From positions 1-51,226 of the forward strand of contig CACPHX010000010.1 of NCBI GenBank assembly GCA_902633975.1: a DNA stretch of 51,226 nucleotides, given 5' to 3'. Below are positions 8,942 to 16,649 of this stretch, one piece after another. Below the pieces are notes generated by a model that saw only the letters and a list, made by a program, of their open reading frames with translations, ran no database searches and was not told the DNA's origin. Source of the DNA: an uncultured Marinoscillum sp. (GTDB lineage: Bacteria; Bacteroidota; Bacteroidia; Cytophagales; MED-G16). Every line of letters begins with the position of its first letter. Positions within the stretch are counted from its first letter, which is position 1. The translations under genes were made by a program, and so were the position numbers.

Positions 8942-9106
8942 ATTTACTTTATTAATTTTTTTTGTAAAATATTAAATTTATTTTAAGTAATTATTAAATC
9001 TTATCCTCAAAAAGGACAAAAGAATAAAAAAATACAATCTCTTCAAAAATTAAATAAATTATGATACTTAAATTATGAAAATCATAAAAGAGATTACCAT
9101 ATAATG

Positions 9107-9643
9107 TTATTTTTTTAAATATGAATCAAAAACCTGTTTAAACTTATCAATTTTAGGTGCTATGACATAGGCGCAGTATCCATTGTTAGGATTAAGTTTA
9201 TAATAGTCCTGATGATAATTTTCAGCAGTATAAAACCTTTCAAACTTTTCTATTTGTGTTACTATGGGACTATCCCATGCACCAGAATTGTCTAAATCTT
9301 TCATTATCTTTTCAGATAATTCTTTCTGTTCAGAATCATGGTACAGAATAATTGACCTGTATTGAGTTCCAACGTCTGCTCCTTGTCTATTTAATGTTGT
9401 TGGGTCATGGGTTCTCCAAAATATTTGAAGTAATTCAGCAAAGGAAATCTTTGATGGATCATACTCAATGTTTACAACTTCTGCATGATTTGTCTTACCT
9501 GAAGTAACCTCTTTATAGGTTGGATTTTCAGTATTTCCGGCAGAATAACCCGATTCAACACCTAAAACACCTTCTACTAATTCAAAAATAGCTTCAGTAC
9601 ACCAAAAACAACCAGAACCAAATGTAGCAGTTTTATATTCCAT
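9107..9643 (-). CDS. msrA: peptide-methionine (S)-S-oxide reductase
   Basis: MsrA repairs methionine-S-sulfoxide in proteins. The signature GSGCFWCTEAIFE lies at the N-terminus with the nucleophilic Cys at residue 12. GYSAGN, HAEVV, THDPTTLNRQGADVGTQYRS and the C-terminal YHQDYY segment also match. I start it at 9643 because MEYKTATFGSGCFWC is the usual MsrA beginning. The frame also has an ATG at 9679, directly after the TPR-gene stop, which would add 12 hydrophobic residues (MKFLFLILNFLV). That longer form might be membrane-associated and cannot be excluded. Probably cotranscribed with the TPR lipoprotein gene upstream. Confidence 0.93.
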   Translation of the reverse strand: MEYKTATFGSGCFWCTEAIFELVEGVLGVESGYSAGNTENPTYKEVTSGKTNHAEVVNIEYDPSKISFAELLQIFWRTHDPTTLNRQGADVGTQYRSIILYHDSEQKELSEKIMKDLDNSGAWDSPIVTQIEKFERFYTAENYHQDYYKLNPNNGYCAYVIAPKIDKFKQVFDSYLKK

Positions 9644-9679
9644 TACTAAGAAATTTAAAATTAGAAACAAAAATTTCAT

Positions 9680-10264
9680 TTATTCACAATATTTATTAAT
9701 TAAATTTTTCGCTCTTGCGTTTTTTAACGATGCAGAGGTTTTAAAGTTTTTGCAAGCATTGCTCGAATCGTCAAGTTTTAGATAAATCAAACCCATATAA
9801 TAATATGTTTCTGAATTATTTGAATTTAAAGATATTGATGTTTTAAATGACTTCATAGCGTCATTAAATAGTCCTTGATACTGAAGTGTTCTACCCAATA
9901 AAAAATGTGCTTGATCTAGATCTGGATTTAATTTTATTGCTCTTTTCGAGTATGATTCACCACTCAAATAATCTTTATTTCTAATAGAATTTACTGATAA
10001 GCTTAGTAAAGCATTAATATTTTCTTTATCTATCTCTAATATTTTTTTGAAATCTGTAACTGCTTTTTTATAAATGCCAAGCTCTTCGTATGATCTTGCC
10101 CTTCTAAATAATGATTTTATATCATTAGGTCTCAATTTTAGACTTTCTGTATAAAGTTTTATTGCTTCTTCATAATTTTTATTGGAATACATTTCGTCTC
10201 CCATTCTTGAATCATTTGAAGAACATGAAAATAAGCCTAAAAATAATAAAATTATCATTCTCAT
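9680..10264 (-). CDS. TPR-repeat lipoprotein
   Basis: The 194-residue product begins with a lipoprotein signal (MRMIILLFLGLFSCSSN; modified Cys about residue 14). It continues as tandem tetratricopeptide repeats of about 34 residues from about 20 to 185, with typical A/Y/G/P positions (for example NYEEAIKLYTESLKLRP and DQAHFLLGRTLQYQG). TPR proteins act as protein-binding scaffolds; the partner is unknown. It probably sits in the periplasm or on the outer membrane. It is divergent from the DtxR-family regulator, with 48 bases between start codons, and the candidate regulator operator lies in that gap. msrA follows with no spacing. Confidence 0.85.
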   Translation of the reverse strand: MRMIILLFLGLFSCSSNDSRMGDEMYSNKNYEEAIKLYTESLKLRPNDIKSLFRRARSYEELGIYKKAVTDFKKILEIDKENINALLSLSVNSIRNKDYLSGESYSKRAIKLNPDLDQAHFLLGRTLQYQGLFNDAMKSFKTSISLNSNNSETYYYMGLIYLKLDDSSNACKNFKTSASLKNARAKNLINKYCE

Positions 10265-10283
10265 TTTAATAAATATTAATTAA

Positions 10284-10299
10284 TTTAGGTATGTCTAAA
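10284..10299. promoter_or_regulatory. candidate DtxR/MntR-type operator
   Basis: TTTAGGTATGTCTAAA carries inverted arms TTTAG and CTAAA around a six-base centre. This resembles DtxR-family operators built on TTAGG...CCTAA, with one imperfect base. It lies 13 bases before the ATG of a DtxR-family regulator gene and between divergent genes. The layout suggests autoregulation of the regulator-ZIP operon and perhaps of the TPR-msrA pair. Confidence 0.5.
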
Positions 10300-10312
10300 A
10301 TATTTTTATGTT

Positions 10313-10981
10313 ATGACTAATATAGTACTTTCAAAATCCGAAGAAAACTACCTTAAATCAATATACAATTTATCAGACTCAGGTAGTAAACTTGTTACAA
10401 CCAATTCCATTTCAAAGATATTAAATATAGAACCAGCATCCGTATCAGATATGATAAAAAAATTATCTAAAAAAAATCTGATTTATCATCAGAAGTATAA
10501 AGGAACTCAAATATCAAAGAATGGAATAAAGATTGCACTGCAAATAATAAGAAAACATAGGTTATGGGAAGTTTTCTTATTTGAAAAATTAAATTTTAAA
10601 TGGGATGAAATACATGAGGTTGCAGAAGAGCTAGAACATGTGTCATCTAATCAACTAATAGATAATTTGGACAAATACTTAAAATACCCAAAAATTGATC
10701 CACATGGTGATCCAATTCCTAATAAATTGGGTGAAATTGATTTTGTAGATAAAATTTCAATTTATGATTTAAATATTGGTCAAAAAGGGATAGTTTCTAG
10801 AATAATTAATGAAGACGAGGAGTTTTTCAACCTTCTTAATAAACTTAAAATTGAAATAGGTACTGAAGTAAAAATTATTGACAAAATTGAATACGATAGT
10901 TCCATTGAAATACTTATTAATAATAGATCAGTAATAATATCTAAAGTAGTTGCTGAAAATATAAAGATTACAAAAGTTTAA
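10313..10981 (+). CDS. DtxR/MntR-family metal-dependent transcriptional regulator
   Basis: A 222-residue metalloregulator with the full DtxR layout. There is a winged-helix DNA-binding domain (about 1-65; TTNSISKILNIEPASVSDMIKKL), a metal-binding and dimerisation domain (about 66-140; RKHRLWEVFLFEKL, HEVAEELEHVSS, DPHGDPIP) and a C-terminal SH3/FeoA-like domain (about 150-222). Members repress uptake genes when loaded with Fe(II) or Mn(II). The ZIP transporter gene starts three bases after its stop, so the regulator very likely senses the metal that transporter carries. Which metal cannot be decided from sequence. Confidence 0.92.
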   Translation: MTNIVLSKSEENYLKSIYNLSDSGSKLVTTNSISKILNIEPASVSDMIKKLSKKNLIYHQKYKGTQISKNGIKIALQIIRKHRLWEVFLFEKLNFKWDEIHEVAEELEHVSSNQLIDNLDKYLKYPKIDPHGDPIPNKLGEIDFVDKISIYDLNIGQKGIVSRIINEDEEFFNLLNKLKIEIGTEVKIIDKIEYDSSIEILINNRSVIISKVVAENIKITKV

Positions 10982-10984
10982 GTT

Positions 10985-11833
10985 ATGAACGCGATAGTTG
11001 ATTTTTTCGCTTCACAATCCTCCCCAATTATTCAAGCACTATATGCTGGATTATTTACATGGATTTTAACTGCTATTGGAGCAGGACTTGTATTTTTCCT
11101 CAATACCACAAGTAGAAAATTTTTGGATGCAGCCTTAGGTTTTACTGGTGGTGTAATGATTGCAGCAAGTTTTTGGTCATTATTATCACCAGCAATTACA
11201 GCTGTTGAAATGCAAAATGAATTAGGTATATCTACCTTACCATCATTTTTACCTCCTGCAATTGGTTTTTTTCTTGGTGCTATATTTATGTTTATTCTTG
11301 ATAAATCAATTCCTCATCTTCATATTTTTGGTAAAATTGAAGAGGCCGAAGGTCCAAAAACAGATCTCAAAAAAACATCTTTACTGGTATTAGCAATTGC
11401 AATACATAATATTCCAGAGGGTTTAGCAGTAGGTGTAGCCTTTGGTGCATTAGCTACACAAGATTTTGCTTCGGTATTTTCACTTGGCTCAGCAGTTGCT
11501 CTTGGATTAGGGATAGGAATTCAAAATTTTCCTGAAGGATTTGCAGTATCAATGCCCTTAAAAAGAGCTGGTTTTAGTAAGTTTAATTCGTGGAAATGGG
11601 GTCAATTATCAGCAATTGTAGAACCAATATTCGCTGTAATTGGTGCTGCTTTTGTAATATTAGTTTATCCAATTTTACCATATGCCTTAGCTTTTGCGGC
11701 AGGTGCAATGATTTTTATAGTTGTTGAAGAAGTTATTCCAGAGAGTCACAGAGGTGGAAATGTTGATTTAGCTACGATAGGTCTCATTGTAGGATTTATT
11801 GTGATGATGAGTCTTGATGTAGCTTTAGGATAA
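10985..11833 (+). CDS. ZIP-family divalent metal transporter
   Basis: A 282-residue membrane protein with about eight hydrophobic segments. It carries the two ZIP metal-path motifs: AIHNIPEGLAVG in the fourth segment region and IQNFPEGFAVS in the fifth. Length and motifs fit the GufA/ZupT branch, which imports zinc and other divalent metals. It lies three bases downstream of the DtxR-family regulator and is almost certainly cotranscribed with it. The 72 bases after it lead into mnmE. Confidence 0.93.
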   Translation: MNAIVDFFASQSSPIIQALYAGLFTWILTAIGAGLVFFLNTTSRKFLDAALGFTGGVMIAASFWSLLSPAITAVEMQNELGISTLPSFLPPAIGFFLGAIFMFILDKSIPHLHIFGKIEEAEGPKTDLKKTSLLVLAIAIHNIPEGLAVGVAFGALATQDFASVFSLGSAVALGLGIGIQNFPEGFAVSMPLKRAGFSKFNSWKWGQLSAIVEPIFAVIGAAFVILVYPILPYALAFAAGAMIFIVVEEVIPESHRGGNVDLATIGLIVGFIVMMSLDVALG

Positions 11834-11890
11834 CTCAAATTAATGTATAAAACATTCTTTAAGATCTAGACTATATAATTTCTCTTTTAG

Positions 11891-11898
11891 TATTTTTG
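11891..11898 (+). promoter_or_regulatory. candidate -7 element for mnmE
   Basis: TATTTTTG fits TAnnTTTG and ends only seven bases before the mnmE ATG at 11906. If used, the transcript would start at or next to the ATG and be nearly leaderless. No TTTG is seen at the expected upstream distance, so this may be chance. Confidence 0.25.
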
Positions 11899-11905
11899 CC
11901 AGCCA

Positions 11906-13270
11906 ATGAATATTAATGATACTATAGTTTCTCAATCTACACCTAAAGGGTCAGGACCTACTGCAATAATAAGAGTTTCTGGTAATAAATCAATTGAGCT
12001 TGTGAATAAGATATTTCCCTCTAAAGATTTAAATACAGTTGACTCTCATACACTACATTTCGGAAATATTATTTACAATAATATAATTATAGACGAGGTA
12101 GTTATAAGCATATTTAAAGAACCAAGATCCTATACTAAAGAAAATATTGTTGAAATATCATGTCATGGTTCAGAAATAATTATAAAAAAAATAATACTTT
12201 CTCTTATAGATTTAGGAGCAAGAATAGCGGAAAGAGGAGAATTCACATTTAGATCTTTTATAAATGGAAATATTGATCTTTCACAGGCTGAAGCAGTCTC
12301 AGATTTAATTTCAGGGAAATCAGAAAATGCTCATAAAATAGCTATTAATCACCTCAAAGGAGTTTTCTCTAAGAAAATAAAAAAATTAAGATCGCATTTA
12401 ATTAATCTCTCAAGTTTACTTGAACTTGAGCTTGACTTTTCTGAAGAAGATGTTGAGTTCGCTAATAGGGAAAAACTAACTATTCTTATTGATGAAATTG
12501 ATGATTTTTGTAAAATCTTGATTGAAAGCTTTAAACTAAATAATGCAGTAAAAGATGGAATTAACGTCATTATATTAGGAAAACCTAATGTGGGAAAATC
12601 TACCCTGCTCAATTCTCTACTTGATGATGATAAAGCTATTGTATCAGAAATTCCAGGAACTACAAGAGATTTAATTGAGGACACCATTACTATTGGTAAT
12701 AATATTGTAAGATTTACAGATACAGCAGGATTAAGAGATACTAATGACAAAGTAGAAAGTATTGGAATAAATAAAGCACTTGAAAAAATAAAAGATTCAT
12801 CAATTATATTATATGTTTTTGATTTAAGTAAAACTAACATAAAATCAATGCAGATTGAGTTATCAAAGGATTACCTTCAAAACAAAAACTTAATAATATT
12901 AGGTAATAAAAGTGATTTAAAAGTAGAAAATCAAATTACAAAATATTTTGAAAATAATAACTATAAAATAATGTCTTCTATGAATAAGAAAGATATTCTT
13001 AAACTAAAAAATCTTTTGAATCAATTTATAGTAAATAATATTATTGACGATGATTGTGAGGTTATGATAAATGAGAGACATTATAATACGTTAATAAACG
13101 TAAGGAAATCAATTGATAAAGTAAAAGAAAATCTAGAGAATAGATCTAATACTGATCTATTAGCATTAGATATAAAATATGCACTAGATAATTTAGGACA
13201 GATAACTGGAGAAGTTACGAATGATGAAATACTAGGTAATATATTTAGCAAATTTTGCATTGGTAAGTAA
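11906..13270 (+). CDS. mnmE: tRNA modification GTPase MnmE
   Basis: A 454-residue MnmE (TrmE), which with MnmG installs the 5-carboxymethylaminomethyl group on wobble U34 of certain tRNAs. It has an N-terminal folate-binding domain (DTIVSQSTPKGSGPTAIIRVSG) and a helical domain holding the GTPase domain. The GTPase motifs are G1 GKPNVGKS (225-232), the GTTRD region (251-255), DTAGLRD (272-278) and NKSD near 334. The C-terminus ends in FCIGK, with the essential Cys at 451. No MnmG gene is in the window. Confidence 0.96.
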   Translation: MNINDTIVSQSTPKGSGPTAIIRVSGNKSIELVNKIFPSKDLNTVDSHTLHFGNIIYNNIIIDEVVISIFKEPRSYTKENIVEISCHGSEIIIKKIILSLIDLGARIAERGEFTFRSFINGNIDLSQAEAVSDLISGKSENAHKIAINHLKGVFSKKIKKLRSHLINLSSLLELELDFSEEDVEFANREKLTILIDEIDDFCKILIESFKLNNAVKDGINVIILGKPNVGKSTLLNSLLDDDKAIVSEIPGTTRDLIEDTITIGNNIVRFTDTAGLRDTNDKVESIGINKALEKIKDSSIILYVFDLSKTNIKSMQIELSKDYLQNKNLIILGNKSDLKVENQITKYFENNNYKIMSSMNKKDILKLKNLLNQFIVNNIIDDDCEVMINERHYNTLINVRKSIDKVKENLENRSNTDLLALDIKYALDNLGQITGEVTNDEILGNIFSKFCIGK

Positions 13271-13356
13271 AAGATAATTCACTAAATACTAATTTCCATT
13301 AATTGCATATTTGGTCATATTTTATTTATTTTAATTTTTAACTTAATTAAATAGAA

Positions 13357-13842
13357 GTGAAATATATACATACAATAGTCATATGCACTATTTTAATGAG
13401 CTGTACTAATACAAATGAATCAATAATAAAAACTGATGATGAACTTTCATCAAATATTAAGGTCCTTTTCGATAAATATGTCAACAATGATTTTAATTTA
13501 TCAGATTATTATTCAGATGATGTTATTGCGAAAATTAATAATTTAGAAATTAGTGGACTTGATAATCTTCTTGCAGGATATAAAGCTCATCATGAACTTT
13601 TATATGACAATATAGCTGTTCAAGATGTTTACGTTCATACAAATTATTTTAGTAATGGAAATACATGGTCAAATGCTTGGTTTACTTGGTCAGGTACTGG
13701 AAAAACTACTGGAGAGGAGTATACAAATAGAGGTCATTTTGATTATAAATGGGAAAATGGAAAAATTGTTGAGCTATGGGCTTATTATAGTGAATATGCT
13801 GAATCTAATGAAGCTGCAGCTTATCAAGCAGCTCAAGAATAA
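13357..13842 (+). CDS. small lipoprotein with NTF2/SnoaL-like fold
   Basis: The 161-residue product starts at a GTG codon. No in-frame ATG gives the lipoprotein signal MKYIHTIVICTILMSCTN, whose lipobox Cys is about residue 16. The mature part has the alternating aromatic pattern of NTF2/SnoaL-like proteins (YYSDDVIAKINN, GNTWSNAWFTWSGTGKTTG, NRGHFDYKWENGKIVELWAYY). These fold as a cone that can bind a small ligand or act enzymatically; no catalytic role can be assigned. A strong terminator follows directly, so it ends its transcript. Confidence 0.8.
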   Translation: MKYIHTIVICTILMSCTNTNESIIKTDDELSSNIKVLFDKYVNNDFNLSDYYSDDVIAKINNLEISGLDNLLAGYKAHHELLYDNIAVQDVYVHTNYFSNGNTWSNAWFTWSGTGKTTGEEYTNRGHFDYKWENGKIVELWAYYSEYAESNEAAAYQAAQE

Positions 13843-13848
13843 TAAATT

Positions 13849-13879
13849 AACCCCTCATAGTAAGGGGTTGTTTTTTTTT
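13849..13879 (+). terminator. rho-independent terminator
   Basis: AACCCCT (13849-13855), a seven-base loop, then AGGGGTT (13863-13869) form a perfect seven-base-pair GC-rich stem followed by a T9 run (13871-13879). It begins seven bases after the stop of the NTF2-like lipoprotein gene. It is one of only two convincing intrinsic terminators in the window. Confidence 0.92.
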
Positions 13880-13987
13880 GAATTTACTGACTAGTAATAA
13901 TTGCTTCAGTTACTACCTTGATTCTCAATCAATTTTTATTTAAATAAAATTATTTTTTTATAATTTGTAAGTATTTAAATTTTTATA

Positions 13988-14524
13988 GTGAAGACAACTT
14001 TAGATTCTATTAATAATAATAGTTTAAAAAATAGATACATCAATACATTAGACTTTGTTAAAAAACATACACCTATTAAATCTAAGATTTTAGATTTAGG
14101 TACAGTAAATACATTATCAAAAATTTTAATTGAAGAAGGCTATAAAGTAAAGAACACAAACGGAGAAGATCTTGATAGTGATTATCATCTATATACAAAT
14201 GATAATTCAGACTACCTTACTTCATTTGAAATTTTTGAGCATATGCTTTCTCCATATAACATCTTAAAAAATACAAAAATAAAAAAGTTGATTGCATCTG
14301 TCCCATTAAGATTATGGTTTGCAAATGCTTATTGGAACGAACAGGATGATTGGGATAAACACTATCACGAGTTTGAACCTAAACAATTTAACTTTTTATT
14401 AAAACAAACTGGATGGAATATTGTTGACAGTGAGAAATGGGTATCTTATGATAATAAAATTGGTTTAAGACCTTTTTTAAGAAGATTTACATATAGATAT
14501 TATATAGTTTATTGTGAAAGATAA
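13988..14524 (+). CDS. class I SAM-dependent methyltransferase-like protein
   Basis: A 178-residue protein starting at GTG. The region SKILDLGTVNTLSKILIEEGYKV (about 36-58) looks like motif I of the Rossmann methyltransferases (a shortened ...LDLG form). YLTSFEIFEHMLSPYNILK resembles the post-motif stretch of UbiE/Methyltransf_11-type proteins. The glycine-rich loop is thin and the protein short, so activity and substrate are unknown. It lies alone between the terminator at 13879 and the DUF2911 gene, which is 76 bases downstream. Confidence 0.72.
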   Translation: MKTTLDSINNNSLKNRYINTLDFVKKHTPIKSKILDLGTVNTLSKILIEEGYKVKNTNGEDLDSDYHLYTNDNSDYLTSFEIFEHMLSPYNILKNTKIKKLIASVPLRLWFANAYWNEQDDWDKHYHEFEPKQFNFLLKQTGWNIVDSEKWVSYDNKIGLRPFLRRFTYRYYIVYCER

Positions 14525-14600
14525 AATTGTACTAATAATAATTCAATTATTATTATACTCAAAAAGTTTATAATTTAGATTAAAGACTTATTAATCGACT

Positions 14601-15146
14601 GTGAAATATTTAAAGTATTTTTTTTTATTTTTTGTTTTAATTCTGTTTTATCCCCTTTATATCACATTCTTAAATCCAATAAGTCCCAAGAAATCAATTA
14701 ATTATGAATTAATACAAAGTAATGTAAAAACTGATTTATTAGTTGATTATAGTAGTCCTCAAAAAAAAGATAGACTTATTTTTGGATCAAAAGAAGATGG
14801 CGCATTAGTACCTTATGGCGAATATTGGAGAACAGGTGCAAATTTTTGTACAGATTTTTATACAAGTTCAAGTATTTCATTTAATGGTAGTTCGCTTGAA
14901 GCTGGAAAATATTTTCTCTACACTATACCCAAAGAAAACACTTGGGATGTAATTCTTAATTCTGATCATGGTAGGTTTGGTTTTTTTAATCCAAACAGAG
15001 AAAATGATATATTAATAACTACTGTCCCTTCCTATAATTTAGGTGAGGTATTAGAAGAATTTACTATTGATTTTATTGAAAAAAATGAAAATATTTATTT
15101 AAGACTAAGATGGGATAATGTGGGAATTTCTATTTTAATTAATTGA
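14601..15146 (+). CDS. DUF2911-domain exported protein
   Basis: A 181-residue protein starting at GTG, which places a hydrophobic export or anchor segment (MKYLKYFFLFFVLILFYPLY) at the very N-terminus. The rest matches the DUF2911 pattern of Bacteroidota: VDYSSPQKKDRLIFG, LVPYGEYWRTGAN, then a Gly/Tyr-rich beta stretch (LEAGKYFLYTIPKENTWDVILN). The family is widespread in Bacteroidota, usually secreted, and has no established function. Confidence 0.85.
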   Translation: MKYLKYFFLFFVLILFYPLYITFLNPISPKKSINYELIQSNVKTDLLVDYSSPQKKDRLIFGSKEDGALVPYGEYWRTGANFCTDFYTSSSISFNGSSLEAGKYFLYTIPKENTWDVILNSDHGRFGFFNPNRENDILITTVPSYNLGEVLEEFTIDFIEKNENIYLRLRWDNVGISILIN

Positions 15147-15153
15147 TGCAATT

Positions 15154-15375
15154 TTGAATATTAATGAACATATATACTCTCTTATAATATCATCTATACT
15201 ACTTCCTATATTTCTTTTTTTTAATATTTATACATTAATTTTTATCTCATTACTTATTATATTTTATGAATTAATAACTATCAATAATAAAACCTTATAT
15301 ATAGTTTATCTAACACTAATTATAAGTTACATTTGGGCAGAATTAGGTGTTGGTATATTTTTTCAAGACACCTAG
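15154..15375 (+). CDS. small two-to-three-segment membrane protein
   Basis: No family recognised. The 73-residue frame begins seven bases after the DUF2911 stop at a TTG codon (no in-frame ATG) and is almost wholly hydrophobic: a long segment at about 8-42, a break at TINNKT, and another at about 49-70 (IVYLTLIISYIWAELGVGIFF). Position and composition suggest a real membrane peptide translated together with the DUF2911 gene. The AT-rich sequence makes chance hydrophobic frames possible. Confidence 0.45.
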   Translation: MNINEHIYSLIISSILLPIFLFFNIYTLIFISLLIIFYELITINNKTLYIVYLTLIISYIWAELGVGIFFQDT

Positions 15376-15401
15376 GGTGGTAATTAAACATACTTTAAAT
15401 A

Positions 15402-16649
15402 ATGAAGAAAAAAAACAAGCCAGAAAGTGAAATGATGGGATATGCTTACGATCCTCAACTTTCAGAGGGATCTGCAAAAGTTCCTTTATTTCAAACCAGT
15501 ACATTTGTTTTCAAAAATGCTGAAGAGGGTAAAGCACACTTTCATATTGCATACGGTTTAAGAGAAAAAGCTGAAAATGAGTCTATGTCTTTAGCTTATT
15601 CTAGAATTAATAATCCAAACCTTGAAATTGCAGAAGAAAGACTTAAATTATGGGATAAGTCTGAAGGTTGTGCACTATTCCAAAGTGGAATGGCTGCAAT
15701 AACTACAACTATCCTGGAGTTGACAAAACCAAATACTTTAATTCTTCATTCATCTCCATTATACGGTGGGACTGATCACTTTATTGAAGAAGTTCTTCCA
15801 AAGTATAATATCAAGTCTATGTATTTTGATTCAATGAAATCCCTTAAATCTATAATTGAAAAGAAAAATAAAGAATTTCCCGAAATTGAAGTAAGTTTAG
15901 TTTATATTGAATCGCCTGCAAACCCTACAAATTCAATTGTTGACATAGAGAAATCTAAACAACTTGCAAATCATTTCTCAACCAAAAAAGACAAAGTTTA
16001 CGTGGCTATAGATAACACTTTTATGGGTCCTGTATTTTCTCAACCAATAGATCATGGAGCTGATGTGGTATTATATTCAGCAACAAAGTATATAGGAGGT
16101 CATAGCGATCTAGTAGCAGGAGCTGCTTGTGGAAGTAATGAGGTTATTTCAAGAATTAAGACCCTAAGAGTTTTTATGGGTAATATGGCATCACCATTTA
16201 CTTCATGGCTGATATTAAGAAGTTTAGAAACACTTAAATTAAGAATGGAGAAAAGTGCTGAAAATGCAAGTAAAATAGCTGAAAAACTAAAATCACATAA
16301 AAATGTAGATAAAGTTCATTACTTAGGTCTCGTATCAAAAGATTCACCTGAGTATAAAATCATTCAAAAACAATATTCTAGTCCTGGTGGAATGATTTCT
16401 TTCGATGTTAAGGGTGGGGAAAAAGAAGCCTTTAAATTTCTTGATAATCTAAATCTTGTAAAATTAGCTGTAAGTTTAGGTGGTACAGAAAGCTTAGCAT
16501 GTCATCCCTACTCAATGACTCATGCTGATGTAAATGTAGACACAAAAATAAGTATGGGTATGGGAGAATCCTTGGTAAGGCTATCAATAGGTATAGAGGA
16601 TGCAGATGATTTGATTGATGATATCATTTGCTCATTAGATACTATTTGA
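15402..16649 (+). CDS. Cys/Met-metabolism PLP enzyme (methionine gamma-lyase or cystathionine gamma-synthase type)
   Basis: A 415-residue fold-type I PLP enzyme of the Cys_Met_Meta_PP family. Visible are VPLFQTSTFVFKN, AYSRINNPN, the GCALFQSGMAAI cofactor-phosphate region, YIESPANPTN, the AIDNTFMGPV strand, the PLP lysine in YSATKYIGGHSD (K229), and the C-terminal VSLGGTESLACHPYSMTHA active-site segment. The family includes cystathionine gamma-synthase, beta/gamma-lyases and O-acylhomoserine sulfhydrylases; the exact reaction is uncertain. No other methionine gene is adjacent. The stop codon directly abuts the stop of the convergent asparagine synthetase gene. Confidence 0.92.
   Translation: MKKKNKPESEMMGYAYDPQLSEGSAKVPLFQTSTFVFKNAEEGKAHFHIAYGLREKAENESMSLAYSRINNPNLEIAEERLKLWDKSEGCALFQSGMAAITTTILELTKPNTLILHSSPLYGGTDHFIEEVLPKYNIKSMYFDSMKSLKSIIEKKNKEFPEIEVSLVYIESPANPTNSIVDIEKSKQLANHFSTKKDKVYVAIDNTFMGPVFSQPIDHGADVVLYSATKYIGGHSDLVAGAACGSNEVISRIKTLRVFMGNMASPFTSWLILRSLETLKLRMEKSAENASKIAEKLKSHKNVDKVHYLGLVSKDSPEYKIIQKQYSSPGGMISFDVKGGEKEAFKFLDNLNLVKLAVSLGGTESLACHPYSMTHADVNVDTKISMGMGESLVRLSIGIEDADDLIDDIICSLDTI

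Noticed and set aside
9073..9087. TTATGA-AAA-TCATAA inverted repeat before glnA as a regulator site
   Set aside because: Six A/T-rich base pairs in a 165-base AT-rich gap are easily expected by chance; it is far from glnA's start and nearer the msrA end.
13894..13920. TAGTAA...TTACTA inverted repeat after the terminator, similar to the S24-regulator half-sites
   Set aside because: Arms are six A/T-rich bases with a 12-base spacer and the gene downstream is about 70 bases away; such matches are expected by chance here.
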